Shown: positions 24,903 through 37,173, numbered from the stretch's first letter. The stretch is DNA of 64,000 nt from Calliopsis andreniformis (GCF_051401765.1 NC_135064.1:24278001-24342000); one strand, 5' to 3'. Numbers and translations: made by a program. The notes: generated by a model not told the origin, from the letters alone.

Positions 24903-26410
24903 ATATATTATCGCATGTCCGTAAAATTACATAAAAAAATATAGAAAATAATAAACTCGTAGCTTCTCTATTATATTCTCTTTCTTTTTGTTGTTCGTTT
25001 TTTTTCGTCTCCATTCATTCTCTCCCTTTCTCACTCGCACTCGCTCGTCCCGTGATTAATTTTTTTGTTCCCCTCTCACCCCGAAACTCCCCCTCCCCCT
25101 CTGTCTCGCCGTGTCTCACCCTAAAAAATAATTTTAACCGAATCACTTCTCCTCCCTCTCCATCTCTCGCATTCCCTCTCTGTCTCACTCTCAGCCCTGT
25201 AATCGCTACTACAGAGCTACGCGTCAATTATCCCGATGTTAATACAGCGATCGCATTAATCGTCATTAATGTACACGTACAGTACTTCGAGCTTTCGTCC
25301 TCCCGTGCTGCTGTGAGATCTGTATGCATTTGTGTGCCCCTGTGTGTATGTGTGTGTATGCGTCTTTCTTGTCGATTTCATTTTGATCGCGGCGTTTCGT
25401 AACCAGAACCCTGACGTCGTTGACGAAGAGTTTGTCCCCCCGACGAGAACATTGACGAGGGCGCGACGACGAACACCGTGCAACGTTATCGTCGAAGAAG
25501 AAATGACAAGGGAGCCATGCGTTAACCAGTCATTAGGGACGAAAAAAGCTTCGATCGTGTCACGCTGACAGAAGCAGAATCCTCCCTTAATCGATCGAAT
25601 TCAGACTCGGTGTATCGGCTCGCGAATGGATTATTGCTGGTTCAGTTAACGTCGTCATGAGATTAATTACAGTTATCGGAGCGATGCGACCGATCGCCCT
25701 GGCCCGATAATACGCGACACGATGCTCCTCGACGCCTCGTCAAACACACACCAATCATGTTTCACGTTCCCTTGCGCGACCCTGCCCAAAAAGGCCCTCG
25801 ACTCGCGAGAACATAATGCCCAGACTGACTCGTTTCCATCGAAGGGTACGACTACTCGACCCTCTGTTCGCTCTCTCCTCTGACTAATTATTATTGAATA
25901 TTTTATTTATAGGTTATTTAAAGTGGTGGATAATATATAATGAAGAATTAGGCATAGGTACTAAGATCAGCTGACTGATCATGATTTTGAATACATTATA
26001 TCATGCTGATCCACAAAATAATTATATCATTCTGTTTGGATAGAAAAGAAAAGAGTGATCATCTACATGGTTGACACTCGACAGTACAATTTCTGCCAAA
26101 GAAACAAGGAATATGGTAGGAGAAATGCAACGACACAGAAATTCGTGATTTCCTCGTTGTTTCACCAATGACCACAGTGACATGATTTCCGGATCCAACG
26201 AAGGTGTCACGAGTTCGAATTCAGTCTATTTCATGGATCGAACAAGGTTTTCTTGAAGAAGGGACGTAATCACGACAGGAGAAAGAAGAACGGAAACGAT
26301 GGGACGATCCAGTCGTCGGAGAATGAAGGAAGGAACTAGAAATCGAGCCTGAGAATGCGACTACGACACTTTCTATCCATTTTTCTCGATGATTGTGTGT
26401 TGTCAGAACG

Positions 26411-26735
26411 GGGATTCGAACTTAGATTTTCCAAGTGGTCTGCCTATTTTCTAAGACGAGCAGGTTGTACGGATAGTACCATGCATGGATACTAATTATA
26501 AGAAGAGAGGACATAGCAACAAATGGGTCATGCCAGAACAATAATCGCGGGATTCGTGTTCATATACCTAGTTTGTCTCACAAAAGAGTTCAACCTAATA
26601 CCTGCATAGCTACGAAGAAGACATCACCAATTTCAACAAATTATTCCTAACATTAGCATTGGGGACTACGTATGTAAATGAGTCAGTGTGTAGACACTTT
26701 TTCTGCATGCATCCCAAAGGATCCCTGGAAGGACT
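26411..26735 (-). mobile_element. tRNA-like SINE fragment, copy A
   Basis: On the minus strand a B-box-like AGTTCGAATCC (26412-26422) sits next to TAGGCAGACCACTTGG, resembling a tRNA D-arm to T-arm region. The interval aligns with copy B (26764-27053) through several collinear blocks: TATACCTAGTTTGTCTC at 26563, ATCACCAATTTCAACAAA near 26623 and GAGTCAGTGTG at 26680. Spacing between matching blocks varies from 291 to 353 bp, so both copies are old and have accumulated indels. Confidence 0.55.
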
Positions 26736-26763
26736 CGGGATGAAAAAAGAAACGAACAGCAAC

Positions 26764-27053
26764 GAGATTCGATCTCAGATCTTCTGAGTAGTCTACCTAC
26801 CACATTGTTAAAGCTAATTTCTCACATTGGTGGGCAGAATAGTACGATACTTGTATACCTAGTTTGTCTCGTGAAAGAGTACAACATAACACCAATATGG
26901 TTAACGAGACGAAGTCACCAATTTCACCAAATCATTCCTAACAATTATAACACTGACTGTAACATTCCTGACATTCTAGCACTGTGGACTACATAAATGA
27001 GCCAGTGTGGAGATATTTTTCTCTCATGTATGTAAAGAATCCTTGAAATGGAA
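26764..27053 (-). mobile_element. tRNA-like SINE fragment, copy B
   Basis: On the minus strand GTGGTAGGTAGACTACTC is followed by B-box-like AGATCGAATCT (26765-26775), the order expected of a pol III internal promoter. The rest aligns with copy A: TATACCTAGTTTGTCTC at 26854, GTCACCAATTTCACCAAA near 26914 and GAGCCAGTGTG near 26999. Orientation is the same as copy A and they are nearly adjacent. No poly(A) tail or target duplication is clear. Confidence 0.55.
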
Positions 27054-30000
27054 AGATATTTATAAAAGCTTGGTGCTAAGCTAAAACCACCTGGTTTATT
27101 GAACAGGCGGTAAACGCAAAAGTAACTAGTTTAACAACAGTATCATTTTGTTACAGATTACCTAAAAGGGTGATGGAAATGTTCCCGAGGGGTACTACTA
27201 TCTACTAAAAAAACAATTTTATGAGATACTGGTAGACATTCGAGACTGAATGTCAACGCAGAAGGATCAATTGTGGGATCTAGAAGTCCCCATAGATCAA
27301 CTAGAACCGATGGCACTAAAAAGAACTAGTGATTTCGTATCCCATTGCTGTTCGTTTCCTTTTTTATCCAAGATCCTATAAATATAAAATACTCCTCGCT
27401 ACATATATTAAGATTCTCAGTTTAGCAATTGAGTCCTTTCTTTTTGCTTCTTTATCTCTCTCCCTTTGCCCCCTTGCTCGTCGCCTCGCAGGGGGATCTC
27501 AAAAGAATACTAAGCACAACATTCAATATATATAGATCTATAATATATAATTATAATTGTAATAATGCGATAACTATGATAATACGTTTACACGTTACAT
27601 GCATCTCTGTAAATATGATCGCTGAATAGAATAGCTTAGAAGAATTTCAGTGTCAGTAGTACTGTTCGTTTCTCACTATCCCATCCCCACGCGCGCCCCA
27701 CCCCACCCACGAACCCCCACTTTCTTCTTCTTTCTTTTTCAATTTTACTCGATATCATTCGCGTGTCTTTTCGGTCTGTCAGTCGTAAATGTCGTCACAC
27801 TTTTCTTCCCGCGTTAATCAACCCTTCATTTTCACTTCACCAAATCCCTACATTTACCCTTTCCTCGGGGAACCAAGGAAAATACACCTCTTCGACGCCC
27901 AGTGTTACACGACGGTTTAGTAGTAATAATATTAATATTAATAATATACATTTACATTCATTAATATATACGTTTCTTTTGAAATACTGATTCTCTAGTC
28001 TCGGAGGGGTTGCCTCCCTCGGACCGCATCGCGTTTAATGGAAGTTCTCCTTCCTCGAGCGAACACACGCACGCAAGTAGCTACACATTGCACACACGCA
28101 CACCCCTATTGCCTAAAAGTCGCTCCCCTGCGAAAAGGAGAACCGTGTCTCGTTGCATCTACGACATCCCTTGCAGATGCCCATGAACGTACGTCTGACT
28201 CTAAAATTTCAGAAGAAACATAAATAGCCTTGCGATTAAAAGACGATGAAAGAAGCGATACGAAGATGATGATTCCGAGGTTGAAAACAGCGCGATAATG
28301 GTGGGGATGAACTCAAAGTCGCAACAGCGGCGTAGGAACTCAAGAAGGTAAGAAAAGGTAAAAAAGAAGGACGAAGCTCGAAAGAAGTCGTATCCTGAAG
28401 TGGCTCGATTCGTCCGCGTTCCGTCGACTTTCTACCTTTCGAAACCCCGCAATACTGGCTCTATCTCATTGGCTACCGGACCGTCCTAGATCCCTATTTC
28501 TAAACTGTTTGTGCACATTCAAGAACCCTTGTTCCCTATCCATTTATTCATCTCTGCATCCAATAAAACAGTGAGAATCTCTGTCGATCAGGTTCTGTCG
28601 AGAAGCTGTTCTTTCAAATCCAAGGATCCACGTCGATTACTGGACACTAGGTCTCTATTCTACTTCGACTGCTACTCTATCGAATCTGCGCTCTACCTCG
28701 AAGTCTCTACTCTCGGAGTAATATCGTAACATTAAAAAATGCTAAGAGTCCCTCGTTCGACCGCGAGCTTCGAAGCACTAGCTGCTCCCATGGGAAACCC
28801 TACAAGCGTCCATCCGATTCGAAGATAACGCGAGGGCGTTCACGCGTTCAGAGATCACGCGAACACAAACTGGTTCGATCGAGGGGGTGGTAGCCAGACT
28901 GGGTGCTGGAAAGAAGCGAGCCTCGATGGTTCGACGTCGCGAATCTCGTTGGATGGAGCTGACGCGACGACGGCTACCGCTTCTCGTTCGTCCTCTATCG
29001 CGAATTAAGTAGTGGGTAGATAAGTAGTCGAGTAAGTAATTATGCGGTGGCACGTTCGAGAGCTCGTCCAAGCGACGATTCGATCTGTCGATTGATCGCT
29101 AGGGTCAATGCACAGTGATTAGTCGAAGCGTTTACATAACACGTTTTTCAATTATTTTTGTGTACGAGGCACGCGATGATCTGTCTTGTGAGAGACAGTT
29201 ATTGGCAGATCACTAATATACCTCGGCGACTTGAGCAATTAGGCTGGGTAGTCGCTAACAATTGTCAGTCGCGTCTCAGCAACCTTTGCAGAGAAGTTGC
29301 TTACAAATTCTGTGGCTTTGTCTTCTTATATAAAACGATGAAATCTGTAAGAAAGGCTGAAAATTGCTAACATTTACCCAGCCTTATGCATCATGTAAAC
29401 AGTCCAGTTAATTGTTGCGAATAGACCCTAGTTTGACACAGCAAGTCTCGGTTCACCCTCGAAGGCTCTCATTCGCCATATACAAACACGCGTACGCACG
29501 GTACAGTATCTATAGTAATTATACGTATGTGTATATAATATGTGTACAATATATTAGATGTATTCGAACGGTCTCACTCATATCCAATCACTATCCATCC
29601 TGTCGGTCGACAGTGCTTGCGTGGGGCAGGGTGTAGGTGAAGGGGGTGCGTAAACGAAACGTGCCATGGGTAAGTTACGAAAGGACCGGGAAGGAAGGGC
29701 GCAAAGATGAAGCTCGAATTTCCGCGAGGGTGAAGAAGCGCTCGAAACGGGAAATAATACGAAAGTAACTTTAGAACCGAACGATATGAACGCAAACGGA
29801 GCGGAAATTGATCCAGCGATCCGCTACTCGCAGGCAGAAATACACGCGAATTATAATGGATACGTATATATTACATGTGGATCAATAATAATCATAATAA
29901 ATCCCAATGATGATAATGATGAGAATATAATTCATAATAATAATAATCAAATATAGTTATTTAATAGAATATAATAATATAGTAAATAGAGACAAATTAA

Positions 30001-30572
30001 GCAACAACGATCATCTATTTCTCTCTCTCTTTCTATAATATATATATATATATTTATATATTTATATATTTTTATGTATATATAATATATATTCATCTAT
30101 ATTTATATATATAAGATTCGATATACCTATTATTAATTTATTAATCTGCATTTATCTGCTCTCTCCCTTATCTCTCCTCATACGCTTTAGATTACGTTCT
30201 TATTACTCGTCTACTATACTTCTATAAATTCTCCCTTAACATTTAGTTATTATTCTTTGAGATATGTATCGTCGTGTGGGTGTACGCGTTCTTGCAATTA
30301 CTCTCTCGATTTCTCGCGTGCCGTCTCACCCTCGCCTCCGTCGATCTCAGGCGCCACTGTTCGAATTTTCGCGCCCTTGTCGAGTTCTCAGCACGAAGTG
30401 GATGGAGCGAACAAATCCCAGAGACAAAGGGGAGGATCTCCCATTTTCCCTCTGTCGATCCTCTCTCCGATCTGCCTCGATCACCCGAAATCGTCCTCGA
30501 GCTCGCGCGCCCGGACCCTTCGCGTTCTTCGCCGTTCCTCCTCGCTCCGCGTCGCGAAACGTCTCCGCGGCG
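27054..30572. other. Non-coding stretch
   Basis: C-run sequence at 27680-27715 (G-rich on the minus strand), neutral sequence 28020-29640, AAT-type repeats 29880-29985 and TA-rich sequence 30030-30115. Frames are short and unrecognisable. Confidence 0.65.
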
Positions 30573-30676
30573 AACCACCTGCGTGTGCTATTCGCGCACC
30601 ACGAGAAGTCCCCCAGAATGCAGTGTTTCTAATGTTTTCCAGGGGACTTCTTGTGCGACGCGAATAGTACGTGGTT
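30573..30676 (+). ncRNA. Long imperfect hairpin, pre-miRNA-like
   Basis: Pairings read directly: AACCAC (30573-30578) with GTGGTT (30671-30676); GTGCTATTCG (30585-30594) with CGAATAGTAC (30661-30670, one G-U); CGCAC (30595-30599) with GTGCG (30653-30657); AGAAGTCCCC (30604-30613) with GGGGACTTCT (30642-30651); GAA (30616-30618) with TTC (30637-30639). Total is about 34 pairs over 104 nt, small bulges and an apical loop near 18 nt. The G-U pair favours the plus strand. Neither arm matches a miRNA I recognise. It could also be a structured UTR element or a remnant of an inverted duplication. Confidence 0.4.
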
Positions 30677-33422
30677 GTGTCCGTCCGTGTCTGTATGCGT
30701 GTTATCGTGTGGTGCGTGTGTGCATCGCGTGCAATCTACTCGTGACATACCGTGCGACACACGCGCGCTCATGAACTCTGTGTCTCTTGTCTCTCGTCGT
30801 TTGTTTTACGAAAATGGCAGTTATCGGTCACAGCCAATGGCTATATCAATAATCATTAATACATTACGCTTTAATACGATTACGATATTAGTTAACCTTA
30901 TAGACGCATTTATATCCATTATATACGTTATTTAGTAGTGGTAAAAATGCCTTCTACGGAGATGAACGCGCTACGAGGATACACAGCACGCTGCTGCTCG
31001 CTCGCTCGCCCGCTCGGGCCGGTACGCGTGTTCGTTGAGCTCGAGGCGGAGGGGAGACCATCCCTCGACTTCTGTTGGTCGACAGGGGAGGAAAGGATCG
31101 CGAATCGATCGTGGATCGACGATCTGGTCGCGGCTGTCGCGGGGGCGGACGATCCACCGACGAGTTTCGCTTCGAGTTTCGAAATGTGTCAGACTGTCAC
31201 GCGTCCTTATCGATCCGACACCCCTTCCTCGCGGGGGTGGCCGCGGTTGTAAAGCATCGGTCGAGGCGAAATTGCGAGATTGAAACGTTCGGACCGCGCG
31301 ACACGTTCGCGGCGTTTATATTGGCTCGGGTCTTACGAGTTCCCAGCGATCCGCGATGTTATTGTTTCCGCGTGACTCGTTTGCAGCGAAGAACCCAGGC
31401 GAGCGTAGAAAGCAACGAAAAAGAGAGAAAAGAAAACGAAACAAGGTAAAAGTCGGGCTCCGCAGCGAGAAACGATTAATAAAACAATAATCAATTTTCC
31501 AATATACTTTTAATACACTTCACCTTTTTTTGCTCGATAAAAAAATAAGACTTCAATACGTTCATATATATAAAACAACGAAAAAAATAGTTTAAATAAC
31601 AATACAATAATATACGTACGCTACTTTGCGATATTTATAAAAATATATATATAATATATATCCATTTACATAATTTACTTATATATAATAACTCTCTCTC
31701 CCTCTCTCTTTCCTCCTCTCATACTCTCTCACGAAAGCGCATAAACAACGTAAAAATGAGGAAAAACAGGGGATTTAAAAAAAACACAGAATATCAAAGT
31801 GGAAAGACAATCGGAGAAAAAGATCGCGTCGCAGCCTTTCGCTAACAGTACCCTGTGTCTGACACATCGTTGACCGCCACCACTGGACCGATCCCAGCGT
31901 TAAGTGAAGAAAGGAACTAAAAGGTCAGACATCGCGTCGGTGGCCCGCGCCCTCGCGCACAGAAGAACTCGCGAACGCTGCCGGAAGACGATACACACGA
32001 TTGCTTCTGGCGAGCCTTCCCCGCGATCGATTCGCGGAAGTCAGAGTTGTCTCCTCCTCGTCAATGCGTCACCGTGACGATCGATTCGCGCGCGCGACGG
32101 CTGCGTCGTACACGACAAACGTGAAACGAGGATGAATGAAGAATCAGAGAAAACACGGACGCTCAGCTACCCTTCGTACCAAGTAAACTAGGCGAAATTT
32201 TTGATTCACGTATGGCACTGGCAAATCCTCCCTCTAGCGAGTACGCGCGAGTCCAAGCGTCGATTACGATGGTTTACAGATTGGATGAGAAGAATGATCG
32301 CGGAAAGGATGATCATCGATTGCTGAAGGAGGTTCTAGATCAGCGCTGTGCAGATAGATGGAACCCTTTAGTTGAACAGCTTCAACTTTCTCAGTCTTTC
32401 GACTTTGCTTTTGATCTACTACCACGTTTGCTGCCGATCTGAAATGTCGAACCATATCAAAACTGCCAGCTACACAGCTCGCCGTTAAGTGAACACAGAT
32501 GTCTCACGCACTAGCGCGTGATCGGCAGCAAAGGTGTTAATAACTACTAGGTAATGTTTGGGATCTCAACAATAGACAGTAATTTATTACAGTGTCACAT
32601 GGTCTCCCTGACGATGAAAATGAGAATAGAAGTCCTGCACAGCGCTGCTCTAGATCCCCGCTAAGAGATGGTGACATTTCCGCGCGTCCTCGCGACCGGA
32701 AGTCCAAAATGGTACCACGGCGTTATCGGTGGGAGCGAGTAAACTGGAACGAGCACGTAGCGTACGCGTGAGCTGTCCGACGAAGATGACGACCGCGAGG
32801 AACGATGACGCCGACTCTGCGCGACGTGTCGGAACCTCGGCCAAAGTGAAGGCTGCCTGACGCGCGTGGGATAGTTAAACTGTTATTATCTAGCAGAGTT
32901 GCCCCGAAGTCTAGCAGAGGTTCTCGACAAGCTTGCCTCGTGTCCCGCGAACTCTGACACCTCGGCCATCCTCGGACCACTGGGTATCGTCTTCCGGAAG
33001 CAGCGCGTCGGGGGAGGGGAAGACTGCGTGTCGACGAGCGCGATTCCTCCGGAGACCGAGGGTCGTCCAAAGGTCCGGAAGACGTCCCCGTGGCTCGAGT
33101 CCAGGGAGCTGAAGGGGCGTCGGGTGTCGAAAACGCGCTCACACTCCATGCACACACAGGCGTTCCGATTCGCTCGTTTGGTATTCGCGAATCGGCCCGA
33201 GTTCTGGCAACCCCCACCCTACTCTTCGTTCTCCCGCCGATGTCCTCGCGGGAGATCCTCGGCTGAATGTGGTCTCTAGGTTTTCACGTGGATACAAGCT
33301 TACAGCCTACGCATCGTCAGCGTCCCCGTCTCTGTACCTCGTCGCGACGAAGGAACCCGCGAGTGTTGGGCGCTGGTTCCAGTCGCAAGAGTTTCGTTCG
33401 TGAGTCCCGGAGAAACGAAGAA

Positions 33423-33424
<2 letters not shown>

Positions 33425-33453
<29 letters not shown>

Positions 33454-33458
33454 AAGAA
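33425..33458 (+). repeat. (AAG)11 microsatellite
   Basis: Perfect GAA/AAG run. On the minus strand it gives the poly-Leu frame seen near here. Confidence 0.95.
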
Positions 33459-33805
33459 AGAATGATGCGACAAGAGCGAAAACTCGCGGCCACTTCACCC
33501 TGCCCTTTTTTTTTTCACTGTCACCTACAACCCCTTCGATCTTTCCCTCTCATTGCCTGTCCCAACCCTCCCCCCGATCACGAGTCGTGAGAATCAGATC
33601 AGACTTATGCAGCGATGAACGATTATCTGGCATGATCTACATATGCACGTACGCGCACGCCTGGCGTGCTTTCTTTTCCCAAAGATTCTTTCTCTCTTTT
33701 GCTCTTTCCTGTTTCGTTATCGCTATCTGCGCGGTGGCGTCCTCGTATATCGGAACGTAGATGCTAAAGAGAATACCTATAAATATAGTTTATATGTATA
33801 TATAT

Positions 33806-33899
33806 AGAATATAATATAATATAATAATATAATATAATAATAATATAATAATATATATAATATAATATAATAATATAATAATAATATATATATATATAT
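33806..33899 (+). repeat. Degenerate (ATAAT)n/(TA)n microsatellite
   Basis: Mixed ATAAT, AATAAT and AT units, ending in a TA run. Confidence 0.9.
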
Positions 33900-34046
33900 G
33901 TTTATGTCATCACCGTACCTTTTACGCATCTTTCTCTCTCTCTCGCTCTCTTTCTCTCTAATTTATACTTAACATAGAAAAAATATAGAATTTACTTTGC
34001 CTCGAACTTAAATATAATAAACCTCTCTCTCTTTCTCTCTCGAGCG

Positions 34047-34055
<9 letters not shown>

Positions 34056-34081
<26 letters not shown>
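34056..34081 (+). repeat. (TA)13 microsatellite
   Basis: TA run just after a TC-rich stretch (34021-34042). Confidence 0.9.
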
Positions 34082-34088
<7 letters not shown>

Positions 34089-34591
34089 AATATACGATTT
34101 TTTAGTCATGTGTGTATGTGTGTGTTAGTGCGGATGTGTTTGTGATTTTGTGTTATGCCATGAATGGCGAGTTGTGTTCACGTTCACGCGTGTTCGCAGA
34201 TGGTTGTTGTTGAGCTTGCCCGTATGATCGTGTGTCTATGTTCCTTGTTGCAAGTGTCGATGCGTGCGTATGTGTTCTTCGAGATGAATGATGCTTCAAT
34301 ACAGTAACAAATAATATATTATGTATGTATATATATATATTAATATACACTCGCGCGTAATCGTCGCGCGTCTCTTTCATTTTAGCCCGCGTATGCACGC
34401 GCGATCGTGCGTGCAAATGAACGTATGTATGCGTGAGAGACTGTCTGTCTGTCCATCTGTGTATGTATCCCTTGCATGTGAGTGTGTTTGTGTCTTTTTT
34501 TTTTTCTCTTCTCTGGTTAGCAGCTTGCGATAAAAACGCGTTTCGACAAGAAGGAAGAGTTTCCATTTCCGAACAAAGAGAACGACACGAC

Positions 34592-34654
34592 GGGAGGTGG
34601 GGGAAGATGGGGGTGGGGGGCAAGGGATTCAGGGGTACGAGGGTTGAATAGGGG
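34592..34654 (+). other. G-run cluster (G-quadruplex potential)
   Basis: GGGAGGTGGGGGAAGATGGG followed by further runs of 3 to 6 G on the plus strand within 63 bp, again at the edge of an AT-rich stretch. Confidence 0.6.
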
Positions 34655-36941
34655 AACATTCGAAACGAAACGCACGGCGAACGAAAACACCTAAACAAAA
34701 CTAATAAAAAATTTTAAAAAAATATTAAAAAATATAGAACGAAGGGGGTGAGTCTGGGTGAGAAACTACCGAGACACCCGCTATACAGAGCTGCGGCTCG
34801 AACGATCGAAAAAATATCCTCTTTCTCTCCCGTCACCCGTTGACGCCGGGTGACGCGTATAATATATAATATATATATTTTTTTTTTATATGTAATATGT
34901 ATTAGTAATATACCTCGACTTGTTCGGAGCTGCGACTTGAGCATATCTTCGTTTAAAAATGGCAACGATTGACAAGAAGTTTCGACGATAAAAGGAAACG
35001 AAACGAAGGACGAAAACGAGGGAATAGACGAAGAACACGAGTCGAAATAAAAAAATAGGGAATCGAAATCGAAGTCAGCATAAATACATATATATAAAAT
35101 AATAAAAAAAAAAAAAAATTGGAGAGCGCTGGGACCGTCGAACTTGTACGGCCCTATGGCTCCCCGCTTAACAGCTACTAGTATATAGTTTCCTCGGCCT
35201 TTTCCTTTCCGTACAGATCCAAAAAAGAAGCAGCGGGACGACGCGCTCGTTACGCTCGGTAAGAGTCGCTCGTCCAGCTCGTTTTCCCTTTCGAAACGCG
35301 ATTACGCGAACTATAATGAGATTTCTTCGGCTTCAAAACAATATCAAGGGAAAAGAAACATATAGCGAATGGAACACAGAACATAGAGACGTACCAGCCA
35401 CCCTCTCGTTTGCGCCGAGGGGGTAGGCGTCGCGGCTCGAGATTTCGTCCTCTTGAGATCGCGAGGCCCATCCGCGAGGACGATCGCGAGGAAGGACGAG
35501 AGAGCAGAGGGACGTGTAAAACGAAGAAAAAAAAAAAGGAAAAGAAAAAGGGAAACCGTGAGTCGTCCTTCCTCCCCCGACGCTGCCTCAAGAGGAGGTG
35601 GTAGAGTAACACGTATTCGTATAGCGTCCGGTATACACATCTATGCGGATACAATAATGCAATATAATAGAGAATACAATTAATTACGACTCTCGAAAGA
35701 AAAAGCTAAATATACACGGGTCGTCGATCCCTACACATGGAACGATACACAATCATATATCGTTCGTAATCCATCTTTGAAAGAGCGAATCGTCACTCGA
35801 TTATTACTCTACGGTTCAAAGAAATACGCTTTACGGGAGAAGTCTCTCTCTCTCTCCTCTCCGAAGGGAGAAGTTCTTGCGTGTTCCTTTCCCTTGTCCT
35901 GGATCCGAGAGGCGATGCTCGCGCACCCGCGATTCGCCGTGTTTGAAACGCTTCCGATTCTCGTAAGCGCCACCGTTCCTTCTTTTTCCGTTTTCCTCAT
36001 GATTCCCTTAGAATTATTTCTTTTTTGTCTTTGTCGGCGTGAGCGCACCTGTCCCCGACCACCCGTCATCCCGTCGACGAAACGCGCGAAAAATACAAAA
36101 TCTAAATCTCCTCGATAAAATATCATCCCTCTTACTGTCGTCAGACTTTTCCTGACACCATATATATATATAATATATTTATTTATTTATGTTTATATTT
36201 ATATATATAATATATATATTATTAATATTATTATTATTTCAATTGCTATGTCGCTTATATAAAGGTAAGATAATACTCTAGTAGCGAGGGAGGCTGGGTG
36301 GAACGGGGCACGCCGTATTTTTTTTCTTTTTTACTTTTTTTTGTTAAATAATACTATCATCTAAGTCGGTTTTCGCGCGGCGGATCGAGAGTCACGTGGA
36401 CCACCTCTCTCGCCCCCATTTTGCTCTTTCTTTCCTCTCGTGTTACGTGTAGTGTGCCTGCTGTACCATGAGATCGGCTGTGTCTGTCTATGCTGTGTGT
36501 ACACGAGTGTTCTCGGTGTGAGTTGCGTCCGTGTGGATTCAATTATTTCGGCAATCACTCGCTGCAGTTCCGTGACACAAGTTCGCAGGTCGTGGAAGTC
36601 CATGTACGTCGATGCATCCGAACGATAGGATCGCCGTCAAGGAATAACGAAATAACTAGAGACGATGCCCGACTATGCTTACTGGTCCGAGACGATCAAC
36701 GCAACAAATCATTCGTTCGGCTATGGAGAATAGCGAAAGGGAACAATTTCGGGAGCTTTTTGCTATCGTCGGATGCACGACCTTCCTTTGACGCAATTCA
36801 TTCTGCAGGATTATATTAGTTTGATTATCACCGAGCATATCCCGCGATTACGTGACCCTGTGTTCTAATGGGGTGAAGATTTCATGATCGGTACGAAAAT
36901 GTTTTGATGAGTTCGCCGAGATTCGTTTGTTTGTTTCGCTA

Positions 36942-37040
36942 TTAAGAGGGAAGTCTTGTCATTTTTTCGTTCCCAGTATTGATAGCTTTATCAGTCCTCT
37001 CGTGTTTAATCTGCACGATCAGCTGTTCGTGCGCCGCCAT
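36942..37040 (-). CDS. Small unassigned ORF (32 aa) beginning at the YY1-type motif
   Basis: The ATG at 37040-37038 is in strong context, 13 bases downstream of a GTCACGTGAC palindrome on the minus strand. It reads MAAHEQLIVQIKHER and continues 17 residues to a TAA. It has no signal peptide, membrane segment or known domain. It could be a micropeptide, the opening of a spliced gene or chance. The ATG is part of the YY1 consensus, which by itself explains a good start context. Confidence 0.12.
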   Translation of the reverse strand: MAAHEQLIVQIKHERTDKAINTGNEKMTRLPS

Positions 37041-37063
37041 CTTTGCTCCGCGAGTCACGTGAC
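37031..37063. promoter_or_regulatory. Promoter-like cluster: Pho/YY1-type site plus palindromic E-box
   Basis: GCCGCCATCTTT at 37033-37044 matches the Pho/YY1 consensus often found just downstream of transcription starts. GTCACGTGAC at 37054-37063 is a perfect 10-bp palindrome of the CLEAR/USF type. Both lie in a short GC-rich CpG-dense patch (37030-37080). On the minus strand the YY1 core overlaps an ATG in good context (GCAAAGATGGCGGC). No TATA box or adjacent recognised gene supports direction. Confidence 0.3.
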
Positions 37064-37173
37064 CGCGGGGCCGCGATAGAGCGTAACGATCGAGGGAGCG
37101 AATGAACTCGACTGCCACTGCGTCTCTGATTACGCAGAAGCGTCCCTTCGCTGTGGCATGAGAGGTTGCAACT

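Larger units (their letters stand above)
23036..26400. other. AT-, T- and microsatellite-rich non-coding stretch
   Basis: Neutral sequence to 23440, then T-rich plus-strand sequence, TA/AAT microsatellites (24000-24900), T/C-rich sequence (24970-25200) and neutral sequence. No supported gene. Confidence 0.65.
30677..36941. other. Non-coding stretch; GC-rich islands in AT/pyrimidine-rich sequence
   Basis: GC-rich islands at 30960-31260, 31880-32100 and 32700-33300 hold overlapping frames on both strands (164 and 126 residues in the last) with no recognisable domain. The remainder is TG-, TC- and TA-rich: 34100-34500, 34855-34910 and 36160-36240. A clean hairpin CTTCC(C)CGCGA/TCGCGGAAG lies at about 32019-32041. 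Confidence 0.6.

Noticed and set aside
26202..26222. GAGTTCGAATTC as a tRNA T-loop
   Set aside because: No cloverleaf can be drawn around it; lacks D-arm and acceptor pairing.
32723..33279. 164- and 126-residue frames on opposite strands
   Set aside because: GC-rich island with mutual overlap; no domain or convincing splice sites.
34153..34698. 181-residue minus-strand frame
   Set aside because: Built on TG/CA- and TA-rich sequence (His-Thr-rich); no domain.
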